A stretch of 64,000 bases of DNA from Pampus argenteus (Eukaryota > Chordata > Actinopteri > Scombriformes > Stromateidae). The stretch's first letter is position 1, and the number at the start of each line of letters is the position of its first letter. Below the pieces are notes generated by a model. The model saw only the letters and a list, made by a program, of their open reading frames with translations, was not told the DNA's origin and made no database searches. Shown here one piece after another: positions 50,062-62,900 of this stretch. Both the position numbers and the translations under genes were made by a program. The stretch lies in NCBI GenBank assembly GCA_036937835.1, contig CM072863.1, forward strand, positions 11,644,001-11,708,000. The letters run 5' to 3'.

Positions 50062-52136
50062 ATGGTAAGTTTTTCTTCCTTTTTCCTGCACTTTAATTTG
50101 GACACTTTTGTGGATCATCGTTCAGGACTCTTAGCACAAATACTTAAAGTGTTGGTTTAATGTAGTCAATTTTTTCACGTCATTTCATTGTTCTTTGAAA
50201 AGTTAGAAAGAGCTACTGTTTTAATCCCCCCCCTCAAGTATTTCAAACCAAACTGTCCTTGCTGAAAGAATAACTGGGTGAATCGCTTCTCCCTGTTGTG
50301 TGAAGGCAGCCAAGGAGAACAGGGCATTTTAAATGGTACAAGACTGTCCACAGAGTCCCATTGAGGATGTCTCTGTATGTCAGATAAGTCTCCCCAGGGG
50401 ACCAAATGGTTCAGCAGCCATTGTGAAGCCAAACCCTAGTAGGACAGAGAGATTTAATAAACACGATTTAATGCAAAAACTGACTGACTGAAATATATAC
50501 AGCAAAAAAAGTTGACCTTCTGATTATACTGGGGGAAGTTTTGGGATCCTGCTCTCTGCCAAAGGGAAGCTTGGTAATGCAGATGTGGTGTAGACAAAAC
50601 TGCACAAACCAACATTGCATCAGTTGGATTTCATTGATTTCAGTTTATCTGAAGACTGGGTGATGGGTGGCTGATTCATAATTGATACATGATTACTGTG
50701 TAATTCCAAAATCATTTCCGGGTTTATAATGCAGACCAGTCAACATCCTGTGGGTTAGAGGAGACCAGAGAGGATATGTGCCTCGGCACTCTTCCACAAT
50801 TCAGCTATACTTTGTTCAAACTTCCCCTCTAGCTTGAGGAAGCAGGGAGAGTTTTCCCCGTATAAAATGTGCATCCTGTTGTCAGAGCTCTGACTTTTTC
50901 ATTTTCTGGGATCATACTGCATGGGATGGTCTCCATAAAGCTGCTCTGTGGTTTGTCAGGAATGCCTTACTTGTTATATGGTCATAGTGCAGAGTGATGT
51001 CAGCTGGTAAAAATCTTATTGGCCCGGGTCTGGAAATAACACAGGGAACCGTTCAAGCCTCAGCCAGGTCATAATTTGATATTTTGGAAGACAGCCTCAC
51101 CGTTCTGTGGTCTGCAGCAGTAGTCAACATACGTTTCTTACTTCATGTTGTTTTGACAGAAGTGTTGTTTAAATTCTGTGCATCTCTAAGCATTTTTCTT
51201 TTTCTCTTTGTGTAGCTGTGTTTAGGAGATTCCACTGACTGCCTCCGGGACCAAATGCAGCACATGATGAGATCATTGCAGGACCTGAAGCAGATAAGTA
51301 GACCGAGGCCACTGAGTGAACCATGTGTTCGGTCGTTTGCCGTAACACGGCTCTGCAAACAGAGGGCACAGCAGGAAAGACTCACTCGTCTACGTGTTTC
51401 TGAATCTAGTGAAGCCAGCACCTATGACTCTGCCTGCTGTCTGGCCAGCCACATGGAGGAGGAGGAAGTGCATGAGCGGTTGGCACAAGGCTCCCCTAGC
51501 AGTGAAAAGAGTCTGGACTTTGACTCTGGTTACTCTGAGGCCTCTTGGCAGGATGAAGGTGTGGTTCTAAGGAGAACCAGAAATGTGCGAGTCTCCTCTT
51601 CTGCCTGCCTCCGCACAAACAGGGGACCCTCTGGCCGTATCCGGCCCAAATCAACCTCAGACGCTTGTCTGGAACGCTGGACCTCTTTTGAGGCTAGTGA
51701 CCCAGAGGACTGGACGACATCACTGCTGAGCCGCAGCAGGAACAGACAGCCTCTGGTTCTGGGGGACAACAGCTTTGCTGACCTAATAAAGAACTGGATG
51801 GACCTACCTGAGTGTCCTGAGCCAGCAGAACTGAGGCCCAGTGCGGGCCGGCGTCTTGCCAGAGACATTTTGGTCAACATGCGTAGGAGACTTGCAGGGA
51901 TGTCTAAAGGTGTGGAGGTGAGGCAGAGGCCAGCAGACTCCACAAGGGTCAGCAGAGCTGCAGAGGCTCCAAAACGGATGTCCTGCCCTGTGGGACTCCA
52001 GGCTTTCAAACCTTTCTTTCACCAATCTCACACAGGCTTACATGAACTGGATAGTGACTTCTACCGGTTCACCGCTCTCATGAAGACAGGCAGCCGACAA
52101 CCCATCATATGCAACGACATCATTGGGTACATTTGA
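50062..52136 (+). CDS. inka1: Inka-family PAK4 kinase inhibitor (FAM212A), 307 residues
   Basis: CDS is 50062-50064 plus 51216-52136. Joining ATG to the large exon gives MLCLGDSTDCLRDQMQHMMR, which restores a Met-started N-terminus in phase; the internal ATG at 51255 is the fallback start. Inka proteins bind the PAK4 kinase domain and restrain cytoskeletal and adhesion signalling; Inka was first described in frog and fish neural crest. The family hallmark, the Inka box, is at residues about 165-200: EDWTTSLLSRSRNRQPLV and then GDNSFADLIKNWMDLPE. The C-terminus has a second, similar string SRQPIICNDIIGYI (294-307). Upstream is an acidic, serine-rich low-complexity region with DSGYSEASW. INKA2 is the alternative, but the ending differs from human INKA2 and the neighbours fit INKA1 on 3p21.31. 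The gene converges with uba7. Confidence 0.88.
50065..51215 (+). other. inka1: inka1 intron 2
   Basis: Consensus donor GTAAGT and acceptor TGTAG. The 1.15 kb inside carries no recognisable exon or repeat; the minus-strand open frame at 50175-50432 has no family features. Confidence 0.7.
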
Positions 52137-52231
52137 GTGAGGCGGTACTATGGACCAACCTTTTGACACACATTTCCTAAGATGATTTTATTACCGTAAT
52201 TGGATTTTGTTCACAATGTCAATTCTTCTAA

Positions 52232-52237
52232 AATAAA
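52232..52237 (+). terminator. inka1: inka1 poly(A) signal AATAAA
   Basis: The hexamer is 96 bases after the stop codon and followed by T- and GT-rich sequence, giving a very short 3'UTR of about 120 bases. Confidence 0.8.
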
Positions 52238-52255
52238 GTTTTTTGTATTTAATGA

Positions 52256-53404
52256 ATATGTTTTCTGTCAAGTCAAATTATTTTAGCTATCTGTCATTGT
52301 ATGCCACTGACCACAATGCAGTGTTTAGTCATGTTTTATCATGTTTTAAGCATGATTTTTTTTAGAAACGTACCATAACCTAGTAATTTTAGTGTAAATG
52401 GTGGTGGTGTAAAACTAGTTTGTGAAAAGAACAATTGAAAAGATGATGTCTCTTAGTGAAGTACCCAGATATAACATGGTTCCTCATAAACACCTGTTTA
52501 TTGCATTATTGTTCAAACAGTATGTAATCACAAAGAGCATCCTTCAATCGCTGGCCCTATTACACAGTGAAAGAGGATATCTATCCCAAGTAGTTGCAGT
52601 AACAATTAGATGATTCTGTATAAGATTCAAACAAACACAACTAGGAGAGAGAGAGAGCGTGTTAAAAATGACAGCATGATAATTTGTGTTAAGAGAAACA
52701 CACTGAAGTTGCAGAATAGCACAAACCATGCACAAAAGCCATCTGAGGACAGACGCAGGCTTTGTCCAGCTTCTCCACCCGACCATCCCAAGCATTCTTC
52801 AGAGAGGGAGGGCAGTGCACATGTTCTTGGTGAGGGATTTACACAAGACAGCTGTATCTAGATGACAGAGCTCCCTGAATCGTCAAAGCACTGTGTTTAC
52901 TGTGCCAACTGTCTGTTCTGCCTGCATCACTTTCATATTGTACTCGGGCTGAATTAGACCTCGAAACAAGTCCAGCACTGCCTCAGTAGGGCTACACCAT
53001 CTAATCCATATGCTCTCAAAAAGACACATTTTACCCGTGAATCAAAACCAAAAGTTAGAACTTTCTAGTACTTTCAGTAACTTAGTAGTACAAAGGCAAA
53101 ATTATAGTTTGCCAGGATTCCTATTTTTCCATATAGTAAAGTGACAAAAATGAGGAATTGGACATCAATCAATACTTTAGTAATCTCAGAACATGTGATC
53201 ACAAGTGTGATCATGGAATTAATCGGTTTACATCATCAATGTGTGGTTAACAATTATCACAATGAGCTTATTGATTCACATGCATTTGTAGAATGAAAGG
53301 AAAGGAATAGATAAAGAAATAATAAAAAAAAAATCTTTAAGCTGTTTAAAATACAGCTAGAGCATTTTTAAATATGGTGTTCGAGGAGTATTGAATTTAT
53401 TAAA
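52256..53404. other. Spacer between convergent inka1 and uba7, including the uba7 3'UTR
   Basis: No coding sequence. For the minus-strand gene, AATAAA read on the minus strand occurs at 53396-53401, only three bases after the stop, and again at 52497-52502. The second is the likelier functional one and would leave about 230 bases between the two transcript ends. A GAGAGA run lies near 52645-52658. Confidence 0.55.
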
Positions 53405-56396
53405 TCAGTCTGAAACAGTTCCATGCGATGTCTTTTCACTGTCGATGGCATCAAATAGCAGGTATCTGATAGTCGGGACTGACTCACACTCTTCATCTTC
53501 AGAAAATGAAGGGATCAGATCCAACATCTTCGTGTGTGGAGGGATGTCGGCCTTAGTTACCTTCCTTACCACATCAGACACACTGCAAAAAGTACATATT
53601 ACATATATAAATAAATAAATGAACACTGTCACAAAAAGCATCAAGACAGACTAATGCATTGTTGGTTGTAATCTTTTTGTGGGATTATCTTTTTTTTTTT
53701 TTTTACAATAACTAATACATTATCTACAGCCTTTTAATGAGTTTTCATATCATCTGTGTTTTCAAGTTTTTACTCCCCCCCACATGCCCAAAACAGGAAG
53801 CAGGAGGCACAGGAAGTGACTACTGGTGGGGGCATTTGTCATGCAGGGCCTGCTGTCCACATGGCCAGCACTCTGCCCCTCTCCCCCTGTAGCTTAATCT
53901 ATCCACAACACCAACACCAGATCCCAAGAGACTTTAGCACAAAGACTTGCACAAAGAAAATGATGACGGCAAGATTTAAGAAAAGAATAAACCAATGAGC
54001 AATATTTCAATTAACCCCATAAATTGTTTCTTATAAACTTGATTTTGATGATTTCTAATGAGCATTTTGTTCCTCTTATGGGAGTGAAAACATCGCCGTC
54101 CATGTTCTGCTCTGGCTCACTTCTTTAACTGACGAGGAGAGTTCACAGTACGAGACAACTGATTTATTTCAAATATCCCGGGGCTTATGAAACGTGACTT
54201 GTTCTTGCAGCGCTGAACAGGCCTGAACAGCCTGGCTTTTCAGATGCAGAAAACAGAATTAACACTAATTTAACTCCTCAAGTCTCGTCCACAACAAACA
54301 GAAAGAAACCTGAGGAGGAGTCTCAATCATCAGGGTTCAGTGATGCATGTGAGTGTGTTTGTGTGTGAGTGCCAACAGGCTCAGAGGGAAACACCTCATC
54401 CTGCCATTAGCCTCTAAATAAACAAAGGGAGGTTGCTTATTGTCACTGTTTATATGTGCAGGGCTACGTGCCGTGCGTAGCCATGCATTTCTAAAACTGT
54501 ACTGTATCTTTGTCTTAACTGGACATACCTCTGCTCGAGCCTTTCCTTGTGACCATCATACAAGATAGCAGGTCCGTAGTAGAGACTAGAGACAGTCAAG
54601 CTGTATTTTTCCTGCACAAAGACAAATATTTCAATTATACTTGCAGTAGAAAAAAAAAAAAAAGACACAAAGACGGGGATGTCATTTTTCATTATGCAGA
54701 GTAAATTTCTAGTAAGACAGAAGTTTGCAGAGCTAAACGTCTGAAGATGACCTGTGGCCTCAAACACCTTCAGCATTTAAGGAAGTTCTGCAATGTCTCC
54801 ACAAACTCCACAGATGAACACGGCCAGTCAAAGGTTAAAGAAAATCTGGAGCAAATAAACACACTTGCCAATTTATTTTCCCTTTTCCTCCTCAGAACAA
54901 ATTCCAGCATAATCAATATACCAAATGTCTTTTCAAGGCAAGAAGGTGCATGCAATAGAAACCTTTATAATATCCAATATAAACATGGTGTCTTACAGAG
55001 CAGATGTGCTATGTGTATTTCTGAGCACATGCACACGTGTAAATACATATACTGTATAAGAGCAACAGTAAGACAGGCTTACTAAACCACAGGGTGGGTT
55101 CATTATCCCAATGTATGTGTTATTAATATTTGATATGATCAGCCTTGTCTCCTTTTCTGATCAACTGACTTGTATATTGTATGTAGGAGTAAGAAAAAGC
55201 ATCATTAATGATACAATGATCTACAAAGTGGAAGTGACAGCTCGGCATTCATCACAGTAAATGATACATTGAGTATAATTTTTTGCTGTTGTCTTCCGGT
55301 ACTGTTGGTAAGATGAAGAAACTAAGAAACAACACAAGACACAGTTGAAATGCAACCAAGTCAAGGCTGCTAGGAACTGAAGCGTTTCCTGTTCATCCTC
55401 AACTGCTGAGATATTTGAACTGGTGCAAAGCAAGAATATCGAGGAGTTAAAGACATTAAATCAGGTTTATATTCACCTGTCCAACATTGTAACACAGACA
55501 CAAGCTTGAATTAAAACAGTTCTAACATGTTTTCATTACAGGGAAGAACAACATCTCAATCTGCCGTATGTTTATTTTTATCTGGATATTGTTGGAATGG
55601 CAACTAAATAAACTTGAAACCTGATCTGTTAGTGTGCAACTTCGGTGCATTTTGTGCCAAACAGTAAGACACTGCCAAGTACAAACTACACACTGAAGGA
55701 AACAAGAATTTATTTCAAAACGCATCCATTTATCTACCAACAACAAAATTAAGGTTTTAACAGGATAAGTGACATCATTTGTGAATAACGTTGGGATTCA
55801 TTTCATATATTTTTATTTTAAATATTTTTATTCATATATTTTTATTGAATTTATTGAGGTGTAAGTGGGAGTAAAATAAATTAAACATTAATTAGGCTCA
55901 TGAGTCTCTTTGTCAATGGTACAAGAGCACAAATGTTATATCAGCTCTTTTGCAGCTAAACGAAACGAAAAAACTAAAAAGTTTAACTATATTCCGGTTT
56001 TGATGTGTTTTTTATGTATTGAGAAAAATGTTCCCATCATTGTCCAGCCATCCGAAGAAAGTTGATGGGTAAGCAACACCATGGTCCACTCCACAATGCT
56101 AGAATGAGTCCTGAAGTTGTGAATGATAGGCGTAAAGTGACCAATCATTTAAAACAATGAGCATTGTGTGCGCTGGAGGAAGGTGAACAGGTTTAGAGGG
56201 GGAAAAAAAAAACATGCATAAAATATACACTCAGTAACAGCGGGTGTAAAGAAAGGTGTGTGTTTCCTTGATGAGAGGAATAAGGAGGCTGTACCTTGAC
56301 ATACTGGAGCAAATCTCCCAAAGTCATTTCCTGCTGACCGCCGCGTCTGCCCTCAACAAGGAAGTCATCCCACTGGGTGTATTTCTTTCCTGCAAC
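53405..56396 (-). CDS. uba7: E1 ubiquitin-like-modifier activating enzyme, C-terminal ubiquitin-fold domain exons (uba7-like, partial)
   Basis: Three minus-strand exons, 56295-56396, 54529-54611 and 53405-53582, join in phase and end at TGA 53405-53407. They read VAGKKYTQWDDFLVEG...MTLGDLLQYVK, then EKYSLTVSSLYYGPAILY...ERLEQ, then SVSDVVRKVTKADIPPHTKM...SVPTIRYLLF. Order and text match the ubiquitin-fold domain of E1 enzymes (compare the WD-F, MTL, ML-Y, ERL and RY positions of UBA1), the part that docks the E2. The strings YYGPAILY and a position beside inka1 favour UBA7, the ISG15 E1, over UBA1; UBA1-like remains possible. About 15 residues (DAIDSEKTSHGTVSD) extend past the usual E1 end. 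The adenylation domains and catalytic-cysteine domain were not found in the window, so the gene either continues beyond 64000 or is broken. Confidence 0.82.
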
Positions 56397-58853
56397 CTGC
56401 CGATAGACAAGTCACATACAGCACACACACACAGACACACACAGTTGACAGATGAAGTACTACTTGCTGTGAGGGATGTGCAGAAAATGTTTTGGGTCCA
56501 TAACAAGAGATGCTGCATTTTTCATCACTATGTTATTTGCAGCCAAGAACAATCAGCAGCTCTCTGAAAAGCTGCAGCTTAGAGTGGAACAAACTTAAGA
56601 TGAGGTCAAGAAGGTGCTTCCTCATACATGATGAATTGACACACTTGTTTTTCTCAAGTTTCCATCTACAAGGCACACTTACTTACTTCTCACAGTTTCA
56701 CAGTCATGCGTTAATAAAAAAAAAATATTAAAAAAAATCACATGTACATGCACAAGTGAGTGCAGAGTCAGCGTAGTTTTGGTGAAGATGATATTGAGTG
56801 TATTGAGTATGTGGACCTGCTAATAAGACCTGTAACTTCTTGAATATAAATGTGGTGCTCTAAACAGTGAAATAACAGCACTTTTAGACACTATGTCAAA
56901 CTGCACATCAAGTAGTTAAAATTCAAGTTTTGAGTGTCCATTTTCTCCCTGAATTAAAGATCTTGTTTACCGATTCTTTGATCAGATAATAGCCATTGTA
57001 AATCATTTGTTATAGTCAATAGCTGAAATGCATTTTGGTACATTAAGACCATACAACAAGAGACACGTGATGAGTCTCATGATTCTAAATCAAGCTCAGC
57101 AAACACAGTTATTCATTGAGAAAACTTTACCAACAGTTAAAATGCATATCTTACCCCTGCCTCAGGGTTAGGGTCACCCTTCAGTACCACCGTCATACAC
57201 CTCACATCTCATGAGATCAGATTTTAGGTCTTGTGACCCCACAGCAACCCAGCATCCTTTAAGTCACTATTCCTATAGGATCGACCTCTGACCTCAAAAC
57301 AAAGACAGACAGAAGAATGATTCCTAACACCCGGGCAGATCAATTTAACCCTTGCACACATAAACACTGCTGTCACTAGACAGATATAGACATCACATGT
57401 ACCACAAGTATACACATGTGTAAGACAATAGCAAAACATCACCTGACCTGAAATACGTCAGGATTCCTCACATGCAGAAAATATGTCAAAATATGTCACT
57501 TAGTAAGACGACCCTGCCGTCTAGTAAGAGAGGTTGTGAAGATCAAAACTTGGCTCGAGATGTGAATACCAAAGCTCCAGCTAAACCTGGGTCCAATTAT
57601 CTCTGCTCCAGCAGCCAAGGGGAACTTTTCGAATAGCCCTCACTACTCCCAGCAGTTATGGGGTTTGGGGTTATGGAGACACACTCGACACATACTTCTC
57701 TTCACGTCTGACAAGACGTCTAGGTCCTTTGACTCACTTTTTAGACAAAGCACATTTTGTGGGTAAGATGCACATCTTAGCCCCTGGCTATTTTAGCTTA
57801 TCTAATGTTTTTGCAGAATTATCAGTAGAACTTTAACGTCTAACTTCTAGCACAACAGAAGTAGAACTTGAAACGTAAGTTCAATACAAAACAGCATTCT
57901 TTTTAAATCTTGCAAATGCAGTCATTGTCGGACTTTAGTAGTTCCCATGCCTGAGTTTTTCATGTGTGCTTTTGTGTGTACTGTAGATGCTGATTTTACA
58001 CAATACAAAGCAGGCATGCAGGTTATTTTTACTCCCTCCACTCCCTTCCCCTCTCTCATATCTGTCGCACAACTTTGGCAGGAACCTAAAACCAATCAAC
58101 TGCCCCATCAGTATGTATGTAGAATGACGTCAACTATTTAACACTACAGCACGGCAGAAAAAATAAGCAAGAGCACTGGAACCAAACTGGCTGCTGGAAA
58201 CAATTACAAATGCTTCCCACTGTTTTGTTTGTTTTTTTTGTCATGGAACTATAAAAACTAAAACACCCCAATGAAAAACAGTTATCTCCGGGTAAACAGA
58301 AGAAATGTAAATCAGAGAATTATTGTTTTCCTTTTAGAGCGACATCTGAGCAAAAGTGAAAAATGTCTTTCACAATTTCACAAAGCCCAAAATGACTGAT
58401 CAATCCCTGCCAAGTGCTTCTTTGGTGTCTAATCACAGCTGGACAAAATCAGCTCGGTCTTATGTTGGAGTGGAGTGTCCAGGATTTCATAATTGAGTGG
58501 GCTCAGGCAAAATGCATTGAAAACCAGGGCACCAAACAAATAAATATTAAAAGTACCCACACAGTGACAAAGAGACGCAAAATAGTCCCATACTTGATAA
58601 GTTGTTCTACCTTGAGAAAGGTCTTTCTGGCCTGTACTGTACATCATTATTATTATTATTTTTTTAAATGTCTCTCTCTATGTGGCCTGTTCAAATATGT
58701 CACGTCTGACATGAACAGCCAAAACGTCAGGCTACTTCCTGCTGTTGACAGGAAGCCATGCAAGCTCCTTTGCTCTTCCTGAAAAATTGTGTAGACAGTA
58801 AAGGCTTCCAGGAAAAAATGAAAATAATCTCATCACAAAAATACACCACATAT

Positions 58854-58856
58854 CTT

Positions 58857-58894
<38 letters not shown>

Positions 58895-58897
58895 ACT
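58854..58897. repeat. (CT)n(CA)n compound microsatellite
   Basis: About eight CT units run directly into about thirteen CA units; directly visible. Confidence 0.95.
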
Positions 58898-59631
58898 TTC
58901 TGGTCCTATAACCCTCACACAGGACTCTGACTAAAGACAGAATATGATTGTTGACTTAAACACAGCATAATGCATGTCTGCTATGCTAATTTAGAGAAAA
59001 CAAGTGTTATTGTTCTTGATAATAACAGAATTATCTACATTTCCTCTATTTTGATTGGTCTAAAAGACCTACAATGTAATTATTATATATAGAAAAACTG
59101 ATCTTAAAAAAGCTGAATTTGTATCACTCTTTGCAATGCTACATATAGATACTGAATAACATTTAAACAAAACTCCACCAAGCCTTAAAACTGTCTGGAT
59201 CCACGATCATACAATCACACAAAGGACATAAGGGAACATACAAAAGTTTCTTTCTATAGTTCTATATACATTTTAAAAAGGTAAGTCTGTTAGTCTTCTT
59301 TAAATGTACTGTATGTTGTCATACATATTTCCTACTGTTAAAAGATTTGTAATGTTTTCAGGATCCCATAAAATGAAGAGACTCTCACCAGGGCAGTTTA
59401 ACAACACAGTGAACGCTCTTCTGATAACAAGAGCTACTGATTTGTCGAACCCAAAAATAGATGCCTCACACTGCATACGTGAGGGAATTAGTATGTAGTG
59501 CAGCCAGAGGAAGTTCAGGCAGTGAACATGATAAGAACGTAGAATGAATCCCAGTCTGTGATTTGTATTGTCATTTTGCACATGTCACTATATTTGGAGT
59601 GAAATCATAATGTTGTTTTTCAATCTTGCCC

Positions 59632-59913
59632 TTTAAGACAATGGGGCATTTTGTGGAGGCAAAACACTGGGGTCAGTAGAGAAACCTTGATAAGTTCTCC
59701 TCCTCTTCCCTGCAGTCTGCCACAAGAAAAAGCACTGCTGAGGCACGCTCCTGCCTTGGCTTCATTATCTGGCCAGAATCCCAACAGTGGAAACATTTTT
59801 ACAACCCGCTGTGGCTAGAGGCCTGTTTCATCAAAGGCAACTCTTTTCCTTTGGAGGGCTTCAAAGTGAGCTTTAGGGGAGGCAGATGGAGGATCTGTGT
59901 GGTCTTTTAGATC
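59632..59913 (+). other. Unexplained GC-richer block with a 64-codon open frame
   Basis: After a pyrimidine tract and TGCAG (59711-59715) the plus strand stays open from 59716 to a TAG at 59908-59910 without any Met. It reads like SATRKSTAEARSCLGFIIWP at its start, and I recognise no family. The block also has CTTTGATG on the minus strand (a TCF/LEF-type site) and NFI-like TTGGC text. It may be a conserved non-coding element, a terminal exon of an unknown transcript, or chance. Confidence 0.3.
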
Positions 59914-62900
59914 ATAATTTCATCTTAATCTCTTTAAGCTTCCATTTGTTTTCTTTTTTGTAGACAATCTGGTTACTTTTCACTAAGATCTTATGTACTA
60001 GCTAAGTTGTGTAACCTGAGCCTTACAGTTAAACAGCATTTTAACATTTAAACATATTACAGTGATGCTGCTGACTACTGTATGTGCAGTATATTGGTGT
60101 ACATGCAGGTAAGCAAAAGCAAAATGGTAGACAGTGGTTCAGTATTTTTAAAGCAGATGATTTAGTGTTTTCTGCCATGTTTAAAGTGATCTTAGATTCT
60201 TAGATCTTAGATTTACATAATGTTAACCTAATTATACATAAACAAGGAAATATGTCATGTTTCAGTTGGCCACTATACTGGAAATGCAAGTGCATGATCA
60301 ATTTCCTCTTTTTTTTATACTGACTTCACCAATGCAGTTGTATTGATACACCTTCCTTTATGTCATACAGCACGGAGGTGATATGTCAGTAATGCTGCCC
60401 ATGACATCAGAACATCAATGGCAGCCCACAGCTGTACAGCAAGGTCACCTGAATGCTCCTGGATGTTTGTTTTCAGGAGCATGAAATAAAAAAAAATAAA
60501 AAATAAAAACATCTGATGAAAATACCATTGAATAAATTACGTCTTCCTCTAATTGCTTGTTAAAAATTATTTGACTGAACTATGTTTACAGTATATAACG
60601 TTTGAATATAAAACCAGAGAATGAAGGCTCCAATTTATATTGTTGTAAGAAAAATCCTGGGGAAGCCTGTTTGATCAATAATTGATTTATACACAGCTTT
60701 ATACACAGAGCTAGTTTAATCTAGTGCCATGTCTCTATGTAACTGCTTTTGATTGGAGCAACCATCACTTTAAACTAAGCACATGTTTCTCTTGATGTTG
60801 TGTAAGACTTGACTTGGCTTGCAGAAGATAACCTTGTGTTTGATTCAATGTAGACTAAACACAAAGACACCCAAGACTTTTCTAATATCATACGTGAAAT
60901 CTTTAATTTTTAGGTAGATTCATCAGACATTATGCTGGTAAAGAACAACTAACCTAAAGTATATCTTCCAGAGCATGTTTGTTTTTGTTTTCCTGTATGG
61001 ACTTTTTACAAAGGGACAAGAGCACTGTAAAATATGCCCTTTGTCTGTTTGGGAGTGTCATCTGCTACCTGATCACTATTGATCATCACCCTTTTTTGAA
61101 TGCAATGAAGAAACAGATGGCTGAGACCTCCAGCTGATTAGTCAACCCACTGCAATTATCTGCCCAACACCCCAGAGAATTGACTGGATACCAGCCTTAC
61201 ATACTGCCTACACAAGAGAGAGATAATAAACTAAACAATGAATATTAAAGATACCTTGTAAACTGTATATTTTGAAGGCTGACTTGTGATATATTGATGC
61301 CGGGTGGAGGAGGAGCAGTAGTGGCAGCTCAGAAGCACACAGACACTTCTCAGGAGAGTGCCGAGTTTGACACACAGACTAAAAGCAGCCCATTGCTTTT
61401 GAAAGCCTTCCATTGACGTGTAAAACAGCAAACAGAATCTCAATGTGATTGTCTTTCAAATGAGAAGATAGCAGCACTCCACCTGACTGAAAATGACCCG
61501 GGGCAGAAGGGCTGAGTCAATAAAACGCTCCTTTTCCAAATGGGCCAGGGACACGTTGGAGCCTGCAGAGACACCAGCAAAGAGCAAGGGTCTGATAGAC
61601 AGTGCTGTTGTAAAGCAATGGATTAATTGTCAAAATGCTTTGAAAGCATCTAATGGTTGCGCAATTTCCTGTACAAAATAGTAAAGTAAAATGATTTCTT
61701 GCATAGTAACTACAAAACACTATAGCGCACACAGTGTACTATAATGTAATATGGAATTGGGCATAGTTTTATCTCTGCAAATGTGTGATTCACAGGTATC
61801 AATTCAGCAATGGACAGCTCTGAACATAAACTGTGCTCAGTGTGCCCTTTGTTGTTACAGCCTGGTCTGTAGCATTGATCAACTGCTTTAGTAATCAAAG
61901 GTCATACTCTTTGGTTACGTGGTGTATTGCAGTATGGAATGATGTAACTGTATAGGTCTCCAATGACCAGTACATGGAGGAGACGTTATTGATATCTGGA
62001 GCTCAATATGATGTTCTTGTCAGCAGTTAATAAGATTAAAGCTTATCTGATGTTAGACTAATAAGACACATGAGACTCCCATACAGCTGACGGCACGTGG
62101 CGTGATCACAGATTTACCCCAATTTTAACTGTCCTTTTTGCACACTTTGAAAAGAAAGTCTATTGAGATACCATAATTAATGAAATAAATGATGAACTAT
62201 GTCCACTAGCCTGTCTTGTATTTACTTAATATCACTCTACTCTTATGATATCAGTATGCCTGACAGGAAAATGAAAACTTTGTGCGACATATCATCCATA
62301 TAAGTCTGAAAGTAAAAAGTGTTTTGTTTTGTTGTTTTCCAAATGGCAACACTCAAAGCCTGCCATCATACCCTGTGCTCTCTGCAGTTGTGGAGGCCCA
62401 ATGCATGGCATCTTTTGGCTGTAAACATGGAACAATACTACATTACAAAGCCAGCGACTTCTTTTAAGTACAACTGTCATTTTAAAATAAAGACAACTTT
62501 AAATAAAGACAAGCAACTATTCCACGTTTCCCTTGTTTCTACCATCCCTATTTTACCTCTCTTTACTCTTCTTATTCAAATCTATATTGACTGTAGCTAG
62601 CATGAAAGTTCCTGTCTCATTCATTATAAAAGAAACTGAGGGAAAACATTAAGTTGCTTGTAAAGCAAAAATTTGCATAAAATCCATGACAAATACTTAT
62701 TATGATCCATTAACAATCTACAGCCACAGCTTGTGGATATACACAGACTTTTCCAATCCCTTTACGAGCACATTCATATGAGCACATTCATGTGGCTTTT
62801 AGGACCAGTAAAAAGCAATTTTATGTCTTCCAATGTGTTTCCATTACAGAATCTGGACATGTGTATGTGATTAGTCAGTTCTTTATGCATACTGCAAATA

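Noticed and set aside
51530..52009. 159-codon minus-strand open frame
   Set aside because: It is antisense to the large inka1 exon and reflects codon bias there; its translation has no recognisable domain and no splice or promoter context.
57151..57215. Minus-strand donor-like GTAAGA with a short open block, tested as a uba7 exon
   Set aside because: No convincing acceptor and no E1 text; the block would be too short to place.
59300..59581. Minus-strand frame with an acceptor- and donor-like block (59389-59490), tested as a uba7 exon
   Set aside because: The translated block has no resemblance to any E1 segment expected before the ubiquitin-fold domain.
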